Of a stretch of DNA of 64,000 bases, positions 1-8,971 are shown piece by piece; within the stretch, counting starts at the first letter, position 1, and each line of letters opens with the position of its first letter. A program made the translations under genes and the position numbers. Below the pieces are notes generated by a model. That model was not told the DNA's origin. It searched no databases and saw nothing but the letters and a program-made list of their open reading frames with translations. The stretch is from Gordonia sihwensis NBRC 108236 (lineage in GTDB: Bacteria; Actinomycetota; Actinomycetes; Mycobacteriales; Mycobacteriaceae), in the NCBI RefSeq assembly GCF_000333035.1, contig NZ_BANU01000013.1, forward strand, positions 62,001 to 126,000, written 5' to 3'.

Positions 1-631
1 CGCCGGGGATGGGCTCGAAATGCTCGTTGTGCGGCATGAGCCAGACGTGACCGTCGGTGCGCTTGAAGGTCTTCACGGTGGCTTCGCCGTCGATCATCGC
101 GGCGACGATGTCACCGTTCTCCGCCACGTTCTGCTGGCGCACGACCACCCAGTCGCCGTCGCAGATCGCCGCGTCGATCATCGATTCGCCGACCACGCGA
201 AGCATGAACAGGGAACCGTCGCCGACCAGTTCGCGCGGCATCGGGAAGACCTCCTCCACGGCCTGTTCGGCGAGAATCGGTCCGCCGGCGGCGATCCGGC
301 CGAGCACCGGAACGAAGGTCGGCGTGGGGAGTGACTCTCCGTCGGCCTCGGCACCGCCCGAGGGCGGTGTCCGCTGATCGTCCCGAACGTTCACCGCACG
401 CGGACGGTGCGGATCGCGCTTGAGAAGGCCGCGGCGCTCGAGCGTGCGGAGCTGATGGGCCACCGACGACGTGGAGGTGAGTCCGACGGCCTCGCCGATC
501 TCACGGATGCTCGGCGGGTAGCCGCGCTCGCGGACCGACTGACGGATGACCTCGAGCACCTCGCGCTGACGCTGGGTCAATGAGGCCTCGAGCGTCGCGG
601 TGGAGAGCATCGGATCGGGCGTGTCGGTCAC
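1..631 (-). CDS. lexA: LexA repressor, SOS master regulator (3' end outside the window)
   Basis: This gene encodes the SOS repressor that self-cleaves on RecA-ssDNA filaments. The GTG start at 631 gives about 210 codons in the window, and only the last residues lie beyond base 1. The N-terminal winged HTH spans residues 20–80. The Ala115-Gly116 autocleavage bond sits in RIAAGGP. The catalytic dyad is Ser150 (in GESM) and Lys187 (in ATVKTF). All hallmarks of an active S24 protease are therefore present. It is divergent from the LysM gene, and the shared intergenic region has two SOS boxes, so autoregulation is expected. There is no in-frame stop in the window because the gene runs off the edge. 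Confidence 0.97.
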   Translation of the reverse strand, partial: MTDTPDPMLSTATLEASLTQRQREVLEVIRQSVRERGYPPSIREIGEAVGLTSTSSVAHQLRTLERRGLLKRDPHRPRAVNVRDDQRTPPSGGAEADGESLPTPTFVPVLGRIAAGGPILAEQAVEEVFPMPRELVGDGSLFMLRVVGESMIDAAICDGDWVVVRQQNVAENGDIVAAMIDGEATVKTFKRTDGHVWLMPHNEHFEPIPG

Positions 632-696
632 GGTCGGGCCTTTCGTCAGCTGTGTTCGATCGATGGTCCAAAGGCTAGTTGAGTAGGTCACAAAAC

Positions 697-712
697 TCAA
701 ACAATTGTTCGA
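697..712. promoter_or_regulatory. SOS box, lexA-proximal
   Basis: On the minus strand it reads TCGAACAATTGTTTGA, one mismatch from the actinobacterial LexA site TCGAAC-N4-GTTCGA. It lies 66 bp upstream of the lexA start and is the likely autoregulatory operator. Confidence 0.85.
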
Positions 713-749
713 CGCGTGTCGGCGTTTGTCGGACCCCTCGTGTTAACTA

Positions 750-765
750 TCGAACAAGAGTTCTT
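750..765. promoter_or_regulatory. SOS box, LysM-gene-proximal
   Basis: TCGAACAAGAGTTCTT keeps the left half-site of the LexA consensus and has two mismatches in the right half-site. It lies 29 bp before the ATG at 794 and probably controls the divergent LysM gene, as for Rv2719c in M. tuberculosis. Confidence 0.7.
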
Positions 766-793
766 CGAACACGCGATCGATTGGAGACGAGTC

Positions 794-1369
794 ATGAGCA
801 CGAGGACGGCACCCGCCCCGACCGGACGCGCCACTGCTGCGCACTCCACTGCTGTGCACTCCACTGCTGTGCACTCCACTGCGTCGGCGATGACCTGCGA
901 CATCCCGGTGGTCCGTGGCTCGCTGGTCCGTGATCGGGGAGTACGCGGAGCGGGGCGAGGCGACTCGAGCGGAACGTGCTTCCCGACCGGCCGCCCCGAG
1001 CGGCGTCGCCCGGTCGCGGACCGGCGAGTGATGTTCGATGCGCCGCCGGCCGGCCGGACCGCGCTGTCGCCCGCGGTGTACCGCAGGCGCCGGTGGGCCG
1101 GGGCCGCGGTGGTCGGCGGCACCCTCGCCGGCATGGTGTGGCTGCTCGCCCTCGTCGGAGCGGGCTACCAGGATGCGGCGACGCCGGAGTCGCCGGCGGC
1201 GACGCACGTGGTGTACGTCCGGTCGGGGGAGTCGCTCACCGCGCTCGCTGAGCGGATCGCTCCGGAGTTGCCGTCCGCGGGCGTCATCGCCCAGCTGCGC
1301 GACCTGAACGGCCTCGAGACATCGGGACTGCATGTCGGACAAGCGCTTATCGCCCCGCAGTACGGCTGA
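794..1369 (+). CDS. LysM-domain membrane protein, ChiZ-like SOS-induced cell-division protein
   Basis: This is a 191-residue protein. One membrane helix lies at about residues 98–122 ([19 protein letters not shown] region). A C-terminal extracytoplasmic LysM domain follows ([15 protein letters not shown] ... LHVGQALI), which binds peptidoglycan. The position divergent from lexA and the SOS boxes match M. tuberculosis Rv2719c (ChiZ), which delays division under DNA damage; the functional transfer is inference. ATG 794 is chosen because GGAGACGA precedes it and because the upstream frame (from 716) would run through the SOS box. The cytoplasmic N-terminus contains an unusual Ala-Val-His-Ser-Thr tandem repeat. 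Confidence 0.85.
   Translation: MSTRTAPAPTGRATAAHSTAVHSTAVHSTASAMTCDIPVVRGSLVRDRGVRGAGRGDSSGTCFPTGRPERRRPVADRRVMFDAPPAGRTALSPAVYRRRRWAGAAVVGGTLAGMVWLLALVGAGYQDAATPESPAATHVVYVRSGESLTALAERIAPELPSAGVIAQLRDLNGLETSGLHVGQALIAPQYG
832..883 (+). repeat. 15-bp tandem repeat inside the ChiZ-like gene
   Basis: Three near-identical 15-bp units (CACTGCTGYGCACTC, at 832, 847 and 862) plus a 7-bp remnant encode STA(A/V)H repeats. The period is a multiple of three, so copy-number change would keep the frame. Confidence 0.9.
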
Positions 1370-1391
1370 GGCGGGCGGGTATTGTCATGGC

Positions 1392-1841
1392 ATGCGCTGC
1401 CCGTTCTGCAAGAACGACGACACCCGTGTCGTCGACTCCCGAGTCGCCGACGACGGCCAGGTGATCCGTCGCCGCAGGTCGTGCAATGAATGCGGGCGGC
1501 GGTTCAGCACGGTCGAGACGGCTGTGCTGTCCGTGGTGAAGCGCAACGGCATCTCCGAGCCCTTCAGTCGCGAGAAGGTGATGCAGGGCGTGCGCCGCGC
1601 CTGCCAGGGCCGTCAGGTGGACGAGGACGCACTGGCGAAGCTTGCGGTGCAGGTGGAGGACACCGTGCGCTCGTCGGGTTCGGCCGAGATACCGAGCAAT
1701 GAGGTCGGTCTCGCGATCCTCGGTCCGCTGCGCGACCTCGACGAGGTGGCCTATCTGCGGTTCGCCTCGGTCTACCGGTCGTTCGAGTCGGCCGACGACT
1801 TCCAGCGCGAGATCGATTCGCTGCGCCGCGACCGTCACTGA
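1392..1841 (+). CDS. nrdR: Transcriptional repressor NrdR
   Basis: This 149-residue protein has the NrdR architecture: a zinc ribbon with Cys3, Cys6, Cys31 and Cys34, then an ATP-cone domain (residues about 46–136). The ATP cone senses ATP/dATP, and NrdR represses ribonucleotide reductase genes. The start is placed at ATG 1392 so that the protein begins MRCPFC as in all family members; the open frame extends upstream to 1332 but would overlap the LysM gene. Genomic order next to lexA and the LysM gene matches mycobacterial Rv2718c. Confidence 0.96.
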   Translation: MRCPFCKNDDTRVVDSRVADDGQVIRRRRSCNECGRRFSTVETAVLSVVKRNGISEPFSREKVMQGVRRACQGRQVDEDALAKLAVQVEDTVRSSGSAEIPSNEVGLAILGPLRDLDEVAYLRFASVYRSFESADDFQREIDSLRRDRH

Positions 1842-1894
1842 CACTCACGGCACCGGCGCCACCGGTCCGAGCAGTCAGCCACCGCCCCGAGCAG

Positions 1895-4800
1895 TCAGCT
1901 GAACTTGTCGATCGCCTTGATTATCCGCTGCTCGGAGACTGGACCGTTGGTGCCGAGCTGCTGAGCGAACAGGCTCACGCGGAGTTCCTCCAGGCGCCAC
2001 TGCACCAACTCGTTCAGCGCCTCGTGGCGTGCGGCCGGAAGCTGGGCGAGGCGCCTATTCCAGACCGCCACCACCCTGTCGATGGCGCCCATCGCCTCGT
2101 TGTCCCGGCCGGCGGCGGTGTTGAGGGACTCGAGGCGCAGCCGCGCGGCGGTCAGATAGCGCGGCAGCGAGCGCAGATGCTCCAATGCCGTCGCGCCGAC
2201 GAAGCCGTCGAAGATCAGATCGTTGACCTGATCGGAGACGTCGTCGGCGGCGAGAGTCCCGGACCGGGCGTCGACGGCCCGGCGCACCGGGGAGTATTCG
2301 GCGAGCGCCGCGACGGCGGCGTCGAAGTACTCGGGTGCGCGCGACCGGATCACCGGCCCCAGCCGCGCCGAGAGCGCGCCGAAGTCACCGGGACTGCGCA
2401 GGGCGGCCAACTCCGGCTCCCGTGCCAGGGTGTCGGTGACCGCCCGTGCCGTGCAGTCGGCCAGCAACGCGTCCACGTCCGGATACGGGCTCTGGCTCAG
2501 CGCGAGCTTGGCCGGCGGCGGCAGAGTCGACGCCAGCTTGCGGCTGGGCGGCGCGATCGCGAGTCGCAGGAGTTCTCCGGCGGCGGCGGCGATGCCGGCG
2601 TCGCGCTCGGTGGAGGTGGCGGCCTTCGCGATGCGTACGCCCTGTCCCGGCACGGTCGCGAGCGTGGGATAGCGGGTGATCGTCTGTCCCGCAACGGTCG
2701 CCGTCTCGGAGTCGGCGAGGGTGCCCAGACCGTCGGCGGTCCATTCGCGGTGCAGGGGCGCACGGCGGTCGCGGTCGGCGTCGGCAGACAGGTCGGTGCG
2801 AAGCGCGGCGAGCCGGTCGCCGCGCGCGATGATCGCGCCGTCTGTGCCGGTGACTGCGAAGTGCATCCGCAGATGCGGGGGGAGTGCCGACGGATTGAAA
2901 TCGCGCGGAGCCAGGGTGACCCCGCTGATCGACGACAGCTCGCGAGCCAGGCCGGTGAGCAGTGGCTCGCTGCGCACCGAGAGTCGGCTGAGAGCGAGTT
3001 CGGCGTACCGGGACGCCGGGGACATGGACTTGCGCAGGCCCTTGGGCAACGACTTGATCAGCTGCGTCGCGAGTTCGGCGCGCATCCCGGGTACGAGCCA
3101 GTCGAATCCGGTGTCTCGCACATGTGCCAGGAGCGGCCCGGGGATGATCGCGGTCACGCCGTCATCGGGTGCGCCGGGCTCGAAGTGGTAGCGGAGCTCC
3201 AGGCGGGTCTCGCCCTGCTGCCAGGCGGCCGGATAGTCGGCGGCCGTGGGGACGTCGTCTCCGAGCAAGTCCTCGGGCCGGAGGTTGAGCAGCGCCGGAT
3301 CGGTGCGGCCCGCCTTCTTCCACCACGAGTCGAAATGCCGTGTCGACACCACGGTGGACGGTATGCGCGCCGCGTAGAACTCGAAGAGCTCGTCGTCGGA
3401 GATGCGCAGGTCCCTACGCCGCGCGCGATGTTCGGTCTCGGACGCGTCGCGGAGCAGCTCGGCGTTGTGGGCGAAGAACGCATGACGGTTACGCCAGCGT
3501 CCGGCGACCAGTGCCTCCTGGATGAAGATCTCGCGCGAGGTCTTCGGGTCGATCGACCCGTAGTTCACGCGGCGCTGTACCACCAGGGGAACTCCGTACA
3601 GGCTGACCTTCTCGTACGCCATCACCGCGCCGCGGCGGGTGGACCAGTGCGGCTCGGAGTAGGTGCGCGTCACCAGGTCGCCGGCCAACTCCTCGACCCA
3701 GGCCGGATCGATCGAGGCCACGGTGTGTGCGAACAGGCGCGAGGTCTCGACGAGTTCGGCGGCCACGACGAAGGCGGGCGGTTTGTTCGCGAGGAAGGAT
3801 CCGGGGAAGATCGCGAACTTCGTGCCTCGGGTGCCCAGATAGTCGCGTGAGTCGCCTTGCCGCGCACCGATGTTGGTCAGCAGGCCGGAGAGCACGCTGC
3901 GATGAACGGCTGCCGGGTCCACCTCGGTGTCCGGGATCTGCCACTTGAGGTCGCTGACGGTGCGCCGCAGCTGCCGGTGCAGATCGATCCATTCGCGGAT
4001 CCGCAGGAAGTGCAGGAACTCTCGCTCGCACATCTTGCGGAACTGGCTGCTTGAGAGTTCCGCGCGCCTGGCCGTCAGATACTCCCAGAGCTTGAGGTGC
4101 CCGAGGAACTCCGACCCCGGCACCGCGTGCCGGCGATGGGCGGCGGTGGCGGCCTCCCGCTTGTCGCTGGGGAACTCCCGAACGTCGGGCAGGGCCAGCG
4201 CCGCAGTGATGACGAGCAGGTGATCGAGGCAGCCGTTGTCGTGTCCGGCAACCAGCATCCGGCCCAACCTCGGGTCGACGGGCAGCCGCGCGAGCTGCTT
4301 GCCGATCTTGGTCAGCCGCGCGGACGCGGAATCGGTGCCGGTGACCGCTCCCAGTTCGGACAGCTGTGCCATGCCGTCGCGGACCGCTCGCGGGTCGGGC
4401 GCCTGCACGAACGGGAAGTCGTTGATGTCGCCCAGCCGCAGCGACAGCATCGACAGGATGACGGCGGCGAGATTGCTCCGCAGGATCTCCGGGTCGGTGT
4501 ACTCCGGACGAGCGTCGAAATCGTCTTCCGAGTACAGGCGGATGCAGATGCCCGGCGCCACCCGGCCGCAGCGACCCGCGCGCTGACGGGCGCTGGCCTG
4601 TGAGACCCGTTCCACGGGAAGACGAGTCACCTTGGTGCGGGTCGAATAGCGGGAGATGCGAGCCGTACCCGCATCGATCACGTACCGGATGCCGGGAACG
4701 GTCAATGACGTCTCGGCGACATTCGTGGCCAGCACGATCCGCCGACCGTTGGACGGGGCGAACACCCGTTGCTGCTCACCGACCGACAGCCGGGCGAACA

Positions 4801-5599
4801 GCGGAACGATCTCGGCCGCGCTGCGTCGGCGGAGGGCATCGGCCGTGTCCCGGATGTCGCGCTCGGTCGGCAGGAACACCAGGATGTCGCCCGGGGCGTG
4901 CGACCACAGCTCGCCGACCGCCGCGTCGATCGCCGCGATCTGATCGAGGTCGTCGTGGTCGGAGTCGTCGCTCTCGCGCGGCCGATACCGAATCTCGACC
5001 GGGTACGTCCGCCCCGAGACCTCCAAGATCGGCACCGTGTCCGCGGTGGTGGCGAAATGCCGGGCGAAGCGGTCGGGCTCGATGGTCGCCGAGGTGATGA
5101 TGAGCTTGAGATCCGGTCTGGTCGGCAGCAACTGCTTGAGATAGCCGAGCAGGAAGTCGATGTTGAGGCTGCGCTCGTGCGCCTCGTCGATGATGATCGT
5201 GTCGTAACCGGACAGCCGCGGATCCCGGCCGATCTCGCGCAGCAGGATGCCGTCGGTCATCACCTTGATGCGGGTGTCCTTGCCGACCTTGTCGGAGAAG
5301 CGCACCTGATACCCGACGGTCCCGCCGATCTCGGTGCCCAACTCGTCGGCGATCCGCCGGGCCACCGACGTCGCCGCGATCCGCCGAGGCTGCGTATGAC
5401 CGATCGAGGTGCGGCCGAGTTCGAGGCAGATCTTCGGCAACTGGGTCGTCTTGCCCGAACCGGTCTCGCCCGCGATCACGACCACCTGGTGTGCGGAGAC
5501 GGCCTCGGCGATCTCGTCGCGGCAGGCGCTGACCGGGAGTTCCGGCGGATAGGAGATCGTCAGGGCGGACAGGTCCGGAGACGGGATCGCGGAAGGCAT
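1895..5599 (-). CDS. hrpA: ATP-dependent RNA helicase HrpA (DEAH-box)
   Basis: This 1234-residue SF2 DEAH helicase carries Walker A GETGSGKTTQ (residues 45–53), DEAH at 138–141, SAT (ITSATIE) and the ATNVAETSLT motif. HA2/OB-fold domains and the long DUF3418 tail typical of HrpA follow. HrpA is thought to remodel RNA or ribosome complexes. The start ATG at 5599 gives MPSAIPSP; the open frame further upstream runs into the divergent SRPBCC gene and was not used. Length is close to other actinobacterial HrpA proteins. A 13-bp direct repeat (CCGAGCAGTCAGC) lies at its stop codon. Confidence 0.96.
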   Translation of the reverse strand: MPSAIPSPDLSALTISYPPELPVSACRDEIAEAVSAHQVVVIAGETGSGKTTQLPKICLELGRTSIGHTQPRRIAATSVARRIADELGTEIGGTVGYQVRFSDKVGKDTRIKVMTDGILLREIGRDPRLSGYDTIIIDEAHERSLNIDFLLGYLKQLLPTRPDLKLIITSATIEPDRFARHFATTADTVPILEVSGRTYPVEIRYRPRESDDSDHDDLDQIAAIDAAVGELWSHAPGDILVFLPTERDIRDTADALRRRSAAEIVPLFARLSVGEQQRVFAPSNGRRIVLATNVAETSLTVPGIRYVIDAGTARISRYSTRTKVTRLPVERVSQASARQRAGRCGRVAPGICIRLYSEDDFDARPEYTDPEILRSNLAAVILSMLSLRLGDINDFPFVQAPDPRAVRDGMAQLSELGAVTGTDSASARLTKIGKQLARLPVDPRLGRMLVAGHDNGCLDHLLVITAALALPDVREFPSDKREAATAAHRRHAVPGSEFLGHLKLWEYLTARRAELSSSQFRKMCEREFLHFLRIREWIDLHRQLRRTVSDLKWQIPDTEVDPAAVHRSVLSGLLTNIGARQGDSRDYLGTRGTKFAIFPGSFLANKPPAFVVAAELVETSRLFAHTVASIDPAWVEELAGDLVTRTYSEPHWSTRRGAVMAYEKVSLYGVPLVVQRRVNYGSIDPKTSREIFIQEALVAGRWRNRHAFFAHNAELLRDASETEHRARRRDLRISDDELFEFYAARIPSTVVSTRHFDSWWKKAGRTDPALLNLRPEDLLGDDVPTAADYPAAWQQGETRLELRYHFEPGAPDDGVTAIIPGPLLAHVRDTGFDWLVPGMRAELATQLIKSLPKGLRKSMSPASRYAELALSRLSVRSEPLLTGLARELSSISGVTLAPRDFNPSALPPHLRMHFAVTGTDGAIIARGDRLAALRTDLSADADRDRRAPLHREWTADGLGTLADSETATVAGQTITRYPTLATVPGQGVRIAKAATSTERDAGIAAAAGELLRLAIAPPSRKLASTLPPPAKLALSQSPYPDVDALLADCTARAVTDTLAREPELAALRSPGDFGALSARLGPVIRSRAPEYFDAAVAALAEYSPVRRAVDARSGTLAADDVSDQVNDLIFDGFVGATALEHLRSLPRYLTAARLRLESLNTAAGRDNEAMGAIDRVVAVWNRRLAQLPAARHEALNELVQWRLEELRVSLFAQQLGTNGPVSEQRIIKAIDKFS

Positions 5600-5635
5600 G
5601 ATGACATTGATTCTACGGTGGGCCACAATGCGGTG

Positions 5636-6097
5636 ATGACACCCGGAACAGAGTCCTCCGCACGCGTCGTCTCCGCCGAGCGGATCGTCGCCGCACCGCG
5701 CAGCCGGATCTTCGAGCTCATCGCGGACCCCGCCCGTCAGCCCGAGTGGGACGGCAACGACAACCTCACCGCGGCCGAGCGAGGCCGGCGGGTGCGCCGC
5801 GTCGGCGACGTCTTCACCATGCGGCTCACCAAACCCGGTGCGGTGCGCGAGAATCACGTCGTCGAGTTCGACGAGGGACGTCTCATCGCGTGGCTGCCGT
5901 CGGAGGTGGGGAAGAATCCGCCCGGCCATCTCTGGCGTTGGGAACTCTTCGAGCACGCCGACGGCACCCGTGTGGTGCACACGTACGACTGGACGGAACT
6001 GCACGACCCCAAGCGCGAAGCCCGCGCCAGGGCGACGACGAGCGAACGGCTGGCGTCGTCGATCGACCGTCTCGCCCGGCTCGCGGAGTCCGGCTGA
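5636..6097 (+). CDS. SRPBCC (START/Bet v1-like) family protein
   Basis: The 153-residue product fits the polyketide-cyclase/SRPBCC fold: an N-terminal strand and helix (VSAERIVAAPRSRIFELIADP), a long beta region (GDVFTMRLTKPG, NHVVEFDEGRLIAW, GHLWRWELFEHADGTRVVHTY) and a C-terminal amphipathic helix. Family members bind small hydrophobic ligands; no specific substrate can be assigned. It is divergent from hrpA with 36 bp between the start codons. ATG 5636 is chosen over a GTG one codon earlier. Confidence 0.85.
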   Translation: MTPGTESSARVVSAERIVAAPRSRIFELIADPARQPEWDGNDNLTAAERGRRVRRVGDVFTMRLTKPGAVRENHVVEFDEGRLIAWLPSEVGKNPPGHLWRWELFEHADGTRVVHTYDWTELHDPKREARARATTSERLASSIDRLARLAESG

Positions 6098-6137
6098 GAG
6101 GGAAGCACAACCCGGGGTGAAGTGCGATATTCAAGGC

Positions 6138-7370
6138 ATGGGTTCTCTCTGGCACGGCTTTGCAGACATGGGTGCGGTGACCGCGGACGGACCGTTCATC
6201 GTGACGCGCGGACGCGGGACGCGTGTCTACGACGACAGCGGCAGGGAATACATCGACGCCACCGCGGGTCTGTGGTTCGCCAACATCGGTCACGGTCGCA
6301 CCGAGGTGGCCGACGCGGTGGCGCGGCAGCTGTCGACGCTCGCGCACTACTCGAACTTCGGCGACGTGGCGTCGGAGATCACCGTCGAACTCGCCGAGCG
6401 CATCGCCGCGATCGCGCCGGTACCGGGTTCGAAGGTGCTGTTCACCTCTGGCGGCAGTGATTCGGTCGAGTCGGCGGTCAAACTGGCGCGCCGGTACTGG
6501 GTCGAGCAGGGCGCGCCCGACAAGACGATCGTCGTCGGACGCAGCCGGGCGTATCACGGGATGCACGTCGCGGGCACTTCGCTCGCGGGCATAGACGCCA
6601 ACGGCGAGGGCTACGGCGAGTTGATGTCCGACACCGAGACCGTCGCGTGGGATGACGCGAAGAGTCTCCTGGGGCTGGTCGAGCGGATCGGAGCCGATCG
6701 CATCGCGGCCTTCATCGCCGAGCCGATCCTGGGCGCGGGCGGAGTGTATCCGCCGCCGGAGGGCTACCTGCGCGAAGTCCGCGAGATCTGCCGCGACCAC
6801 GACGTGCTGTTCATCGCCGACGAGGTGGTCACCGGGTTCGGCCGTATCGGGGCCCGGGAGTGGTTCGCCTCCTCCCGATTCGGTCTCGATCCCGACATGA
6901 TGACCACGGCCAAGGGACTCACCAGCGGGTATGTGCCGATGGGCGCATTGGTGGTCGCGCCGCGGGTGGCGGCGCCGTTCTTCGCCGGCGGCACGTGGTG
7001 GCGCCACGGATACACCTACGGCGGCCACGCCGCAGCGGCAGCGGCCGCACTGGTGAACCTCGACATCATCGAGCGCGAGGGACTGCTCGAGACGGCGAGC
7101 CGTCTCGAGTCCGACCTCGCCGCGGCGTTCGCGCCGCTCGCGGAGCTGTCTCAGGTCGGCGAGGTCCGCACCGGTCTGGGAGCAGTGACGGCGGTACAGC
7201 TCGCCGACCCGTCGAAGGGAGCGGCCGCCGTGACGAAGCTGCGCGAGCACGGTGTCAGCGGCCGGGTGGCCGGTCAGGGCGCACTGCAGATCTCGCCGGC
7301 GTTCATCATGACCGCGGACGAGGTGGGGGAGCTCGCCGATCGGGTGGCGAAAGCCGTGCGGGAGCTGTAG
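6138..7370 (+). CDS. Class-III (omega) aminotransferase, PLP-dependent
   Basis: This 410-residue fold-type-I aminotransferase has the family landmarks: IDATAGLWFANIGHG, the phosphate-binding FTSGGSDSVESAVKLAR, the PLP-ring Asp in FIADEVVTGFGR, and the Schiff-base lysine in TTAKGLTSGYVPMGAL. It transfers an amino group between an omega-amino compound (for example beta-alanine, GABA or a polyamine) and an oxo-acid; the donor cannot be read from sequence. It stands alone between the SRPBCC gene and the peroxide-defence block. Confidence 0.9.
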   Translation: MGSLWHGFADMGAVTADGPFIVTRGRGTRVYDDSGREYIDATAGLWFANIGHGRTEVADAVARQLSTLAHYSNFGDVASEITVELAERIAAIAPVPGSKVLFTSGGSDSVESAVKLARRYWVEQGAPDKTIVVGRSRAYHGMHVAGTSLAGIDANGEGYGELMSDTETVAWDDAKSLLGLVERIGADRIAAFIAEPILGAGGVYPPPEGYLREVREICRDHDVLFIADEVVTGFGRIGAREWFASSRFGLDPDMMTTAKGLTSGYVPMGALVVAPRVAAPFFAGGTWWRHGYTYGGHAAAAAAALVNLDIIEREGLLETASRLESDLAAAFAPLAELSQVGEVRTGLGAVTAVQLADPSKGAAAVTKLREHGVSGRVAGQGALQISPAFIMTADEVGELADRVAKAVREL

Positions 7371-7425
7371 CCACCGATATCGACGGCCACCACATCGATA
7401 CCCCGAAGCCTCCCCGGAAAACCCG

Positions 7426-7455
7426 TTGCGGCCGCTCCGGGCATCGGCGTAGCGT
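7426..7455 (+). promoter_or_regulatory. Candidate SigA-type promoter for a short transcript
   Basis: TTGCGG (7426–7431) and TAGCGT (7450–7455) are separated by 18 bp, fitting the actinobacterial housekeeping pattern TTGnnn–TAnnnT. It would start RNA just upstream of the strong Shine-Dalgarno at 7471. Sequence evidence only. Confidence 0.4.
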
Positions 7456-7490
7456 TCTGCTCGTCAACAGGGAAGGAGGTGGTCCGAGAA

Positions 7491-7529
7491 ATGGTGAATT
7501 TCAGGACTGAGGAGGTGGCCGCCGCCTGA
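7491..7529 (+). CDS. Tiny ORF (12 aa) with an extended Shine-Dalgarno
   Basis: The ORF encodes MVNFRTEEVAAA. It is preceded at 7473–7485 by AAGGAGGTGGTCC, which matches the full complement of the 16S rRNA 3' end (AAGGAGGTGATCC) at 12 of 13 bases, five bases before the ATG. A strong hairpin overlaps its 3' end (7514–7563) and a candidate promoter sits upstream. I do not recognise the peptide. It may be a leader peptide, a regulatory RNA that mimics a ribosome-binding site, or a non-functional coincidence. Confidence 0.4.
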   Translation: MVNFRTEEVAAA

Positions 7530-7563
7530 CCGACTGACTGACGTCAGACGGCGGTTGCCCACC
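7514..7563 (+). other. RNA hairpin overlapping the end of the tiny ORF
   Basis: GGTGGCCGCCGCCTGAC (7514–7530) pairs with GTCAGACGGCGGTTGCCCACC (7543–7563) with a small mismatch/bulge near the base. The loop is 12 nt. There is no T-run after it, so it may be a structured RNA end rather than a classical intrinsic terminator. Confidence 0.6.
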
Positions 7564-7572
7564 TGAAATGAC

Positions 7573-7615
7573 GGCAGGCCCCGAGCACGTGAAGTTCACG
7601 CGCTCGGGGCCTGCC
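7573..7615 (-). terminator. Hairpin terminator of ahpC-ahpD
   Basis: A perfect 14-bp inverted repeat (GGCAGGCCCCGAGC at 7573–7586; GCTCGGGGCCTGCC at 7602–7615) has a further 5-bp stem inside the loop (CGTGA/TCACG). It lies 36 bp after the ahpD stop. Confidence 0.85.
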
Positions 7616-7650
7616 CGCATGTGGCCCGCAGTGGTGCGGGCGGCAGTCCG

Positions 7651-8190
7651 TCAGACTCCCGCGGCGGCGAGTGCCTCGGCGGAGGTGATCGCCTGGCCGA
7701 CGCCGGCCACGATCGACGCGGCCTTGAGGGCCTCGAACACGACCTCGCGGTCCTGCCCGCCCTCACGGACGACGTTCTCGTGCGCGCCGACGCAGTGCTC
7801 GCAGCCGTTGATCGCCGACACCGCCAGCGACCAGAGCTCGAAGTTCACCTTGTCCACGCCCGGGTTGCCGATGATGTTCATCCGCAGACCGGGACGCAGG
7901 TCGTCGTACTTGCCGTCGAGGAAGCCGCGGCCGCGGTAGAACACGTTGTTCATGCCCATGATCGAGGCGGCGCCGAGGGCGGCGTTGTACGCCTCCGCCG
8001 ACAGGTTGTCGGCGGCTTCGTCGGCGATCTCACGCAGCACGGTGGCGTTGCGGGTCGCCGCGGCGGTGGCCAGCAGCGTGCCCCACAGCTGCTCCTCGTT
8101 CAGCACCGTGGTGCGGCTGATCGAGGAGAGGTTCAGCTTGAGATCCTTGGCGTACTCGGGGAGTGCGTTCTTCAGGTTGTCGATGCTCAT
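7651..8190 (-). CDS. ahpD: Alkyl hydroperoxide reductase AhpD
   Basis: This 179-residue CMD-fold protein has the redox pair Cys130-x-x-Cys133 (GCEHCVGAH), the same numbering as M. tuberculosis AhpD, and the conserved His two residues after. AhpD passes electrons from the lipoamide/dihydrolipoamide system to oxidised AhpC. It sits 55 bp downstream of ahpC on the same strand and a strong hairpin follows, so the two form one transcription unit. Confidence 0.96.
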   Translation of the reverse strand: MSIDNLKNALPEYAKDLKLNLSSISRTTVLNEEQLWGTLLATAAATRNATVLREIADEAADNLSAEAYNAALGAASIMGMNNVFYRGRGFLDGKYDDLRPGLRMNIIGNPGVDKVNFELWSLAVSAINGCEHCVGAHENVVREGGQDREVVFEALKAASIVAGVGQAITSAEALAAAGV

Positions 8191-8245
8191 ATCGCTCGAT
8201 CCCTTCGAGTGTGAGGTGGCGTGGGAGATCCGGGAACGGCCGGAA

Positions 8246-8833
8246 TCAGACGCCCGCGCTCATGAGCTCGCCCGCGTTGATGGTCGGGTCGCCCTTGCGC
8301 CAGTTGCAGGCGCACAGCTCGTCGGACTGCAGGGCGTCGAGCACGCGCAGGACCTCGTCGACGTTGCGGCCGACCGAGCCCGCGGTGACCGACACGAACT
8401 GGATCTCGTTGTTCGGGTCGATGATGAAGGTGGCGCGATCGGCGACGCCGTCGGCGTTGAGGACGCCGGTGGCCTCGACCAGCTCGCGCTTGAGGTCCGA
8501 GAGCATCGGGAAGGGGAGGGTCTTGAGGTCCTCGTGCTGGGCGCGCCACTGGAAGTGGACGAACTCCGAGTCGATCGAGGCGCCGAGCACCTGGGTGTCG
8601 CGGTCGGCGAACTCGTCGTTCAGCTTGCCGAAGGCGGCGATCTCGGTGGGGCAGACGAAGGTGAAGTCCTTCGGCCAGAAGAAGACGACGCGCCACTTGC
8701 CCGCGTGGTCGTCGCTGGTGACCGTGGTGAAGTAGTCGTCCGGCTGCTGCGCGTCGACCTTCGAGAGGTCGCCGCCGATGACGGCGGTGAGGTTGTAGGC
8801 CGGGAACTGGTCGCCGATGGTGAGCAGAGCCAT
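8246..8833 (-). CDS. ahpC: Alkyl hydroperoxide reductase AhpC (2-Cys peroxiredoxin)
   Basis: This 195-residue peroxiredoxin has peroxidatic Cys61 in FTFVCPTE and resolving cysteines Cys174 and Cys176 in LCACNW. This is the same three-cysteine layout as M. tuberculosis AhpC, which uses AhpD as reductant. It reduces hydrogen peroxide, alkyl hydroperoxides and peroxynitrite. The gene is divergent from an apparently intact oxyR, unlike M. tuberculosis where oxyR is defunct, so peroxide induction through the shared intergenic region is expected. Confidence 0.97.
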   Translation of the reverse strand: MALLTIGDQFPAYNLTAVIGGDLSKVDAQQPDDYFTTVTSDDHAGKWRVVFFWPKDFTFVCPTEIAAFGKLNDEFADRDTQVLGASIDSEFVHFQWRAQHEDLKTLPFPMLSDLKRELVEATGVLNADGVADRATFIIDPNNEIQFVSVTAGSVGRNVDEVLRVLDALQSDELCACNWRKGDPTINAGELMSAGV

Positions 8834-8947
8834 GTGTGTACTCCTTCAATTCGGATTCATGTTGCGGGAGAGAAGATTCCGGCGGAGAAACGGTCGGTTT
8901 CCCGCCTGGAGTCCATTCTGCCCGAAACCCAGTGAAAAGCAAATGCG

Positions 8948-8969
8948 ATAGTAGTCACTATATTGATAG
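8948..8969. promoter_or_regulatory. Candidate OxyR operator between ahpC and oxyR
   Basis: ATAG-TAGTCA-CTAT followed by a further ATAG (8966–8969) resembles the ATAG/CTAT half-sites of OxyR operators. It ends two bases before the oxyR start, fitting autorepression. The spacer is one base shorter than the E. coli consensus. Confidence 0.5.
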
Positions 8970-8971
8970 GC

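Noticed and set aside
2024-3850. Long open frame (608 codons) antisense to hrpA
   Set aside because: It is the mirror of a clear DEAH helicase, is Arg/Gly/Ala-rich with no domain, and is the normal result of high GC at third positions.
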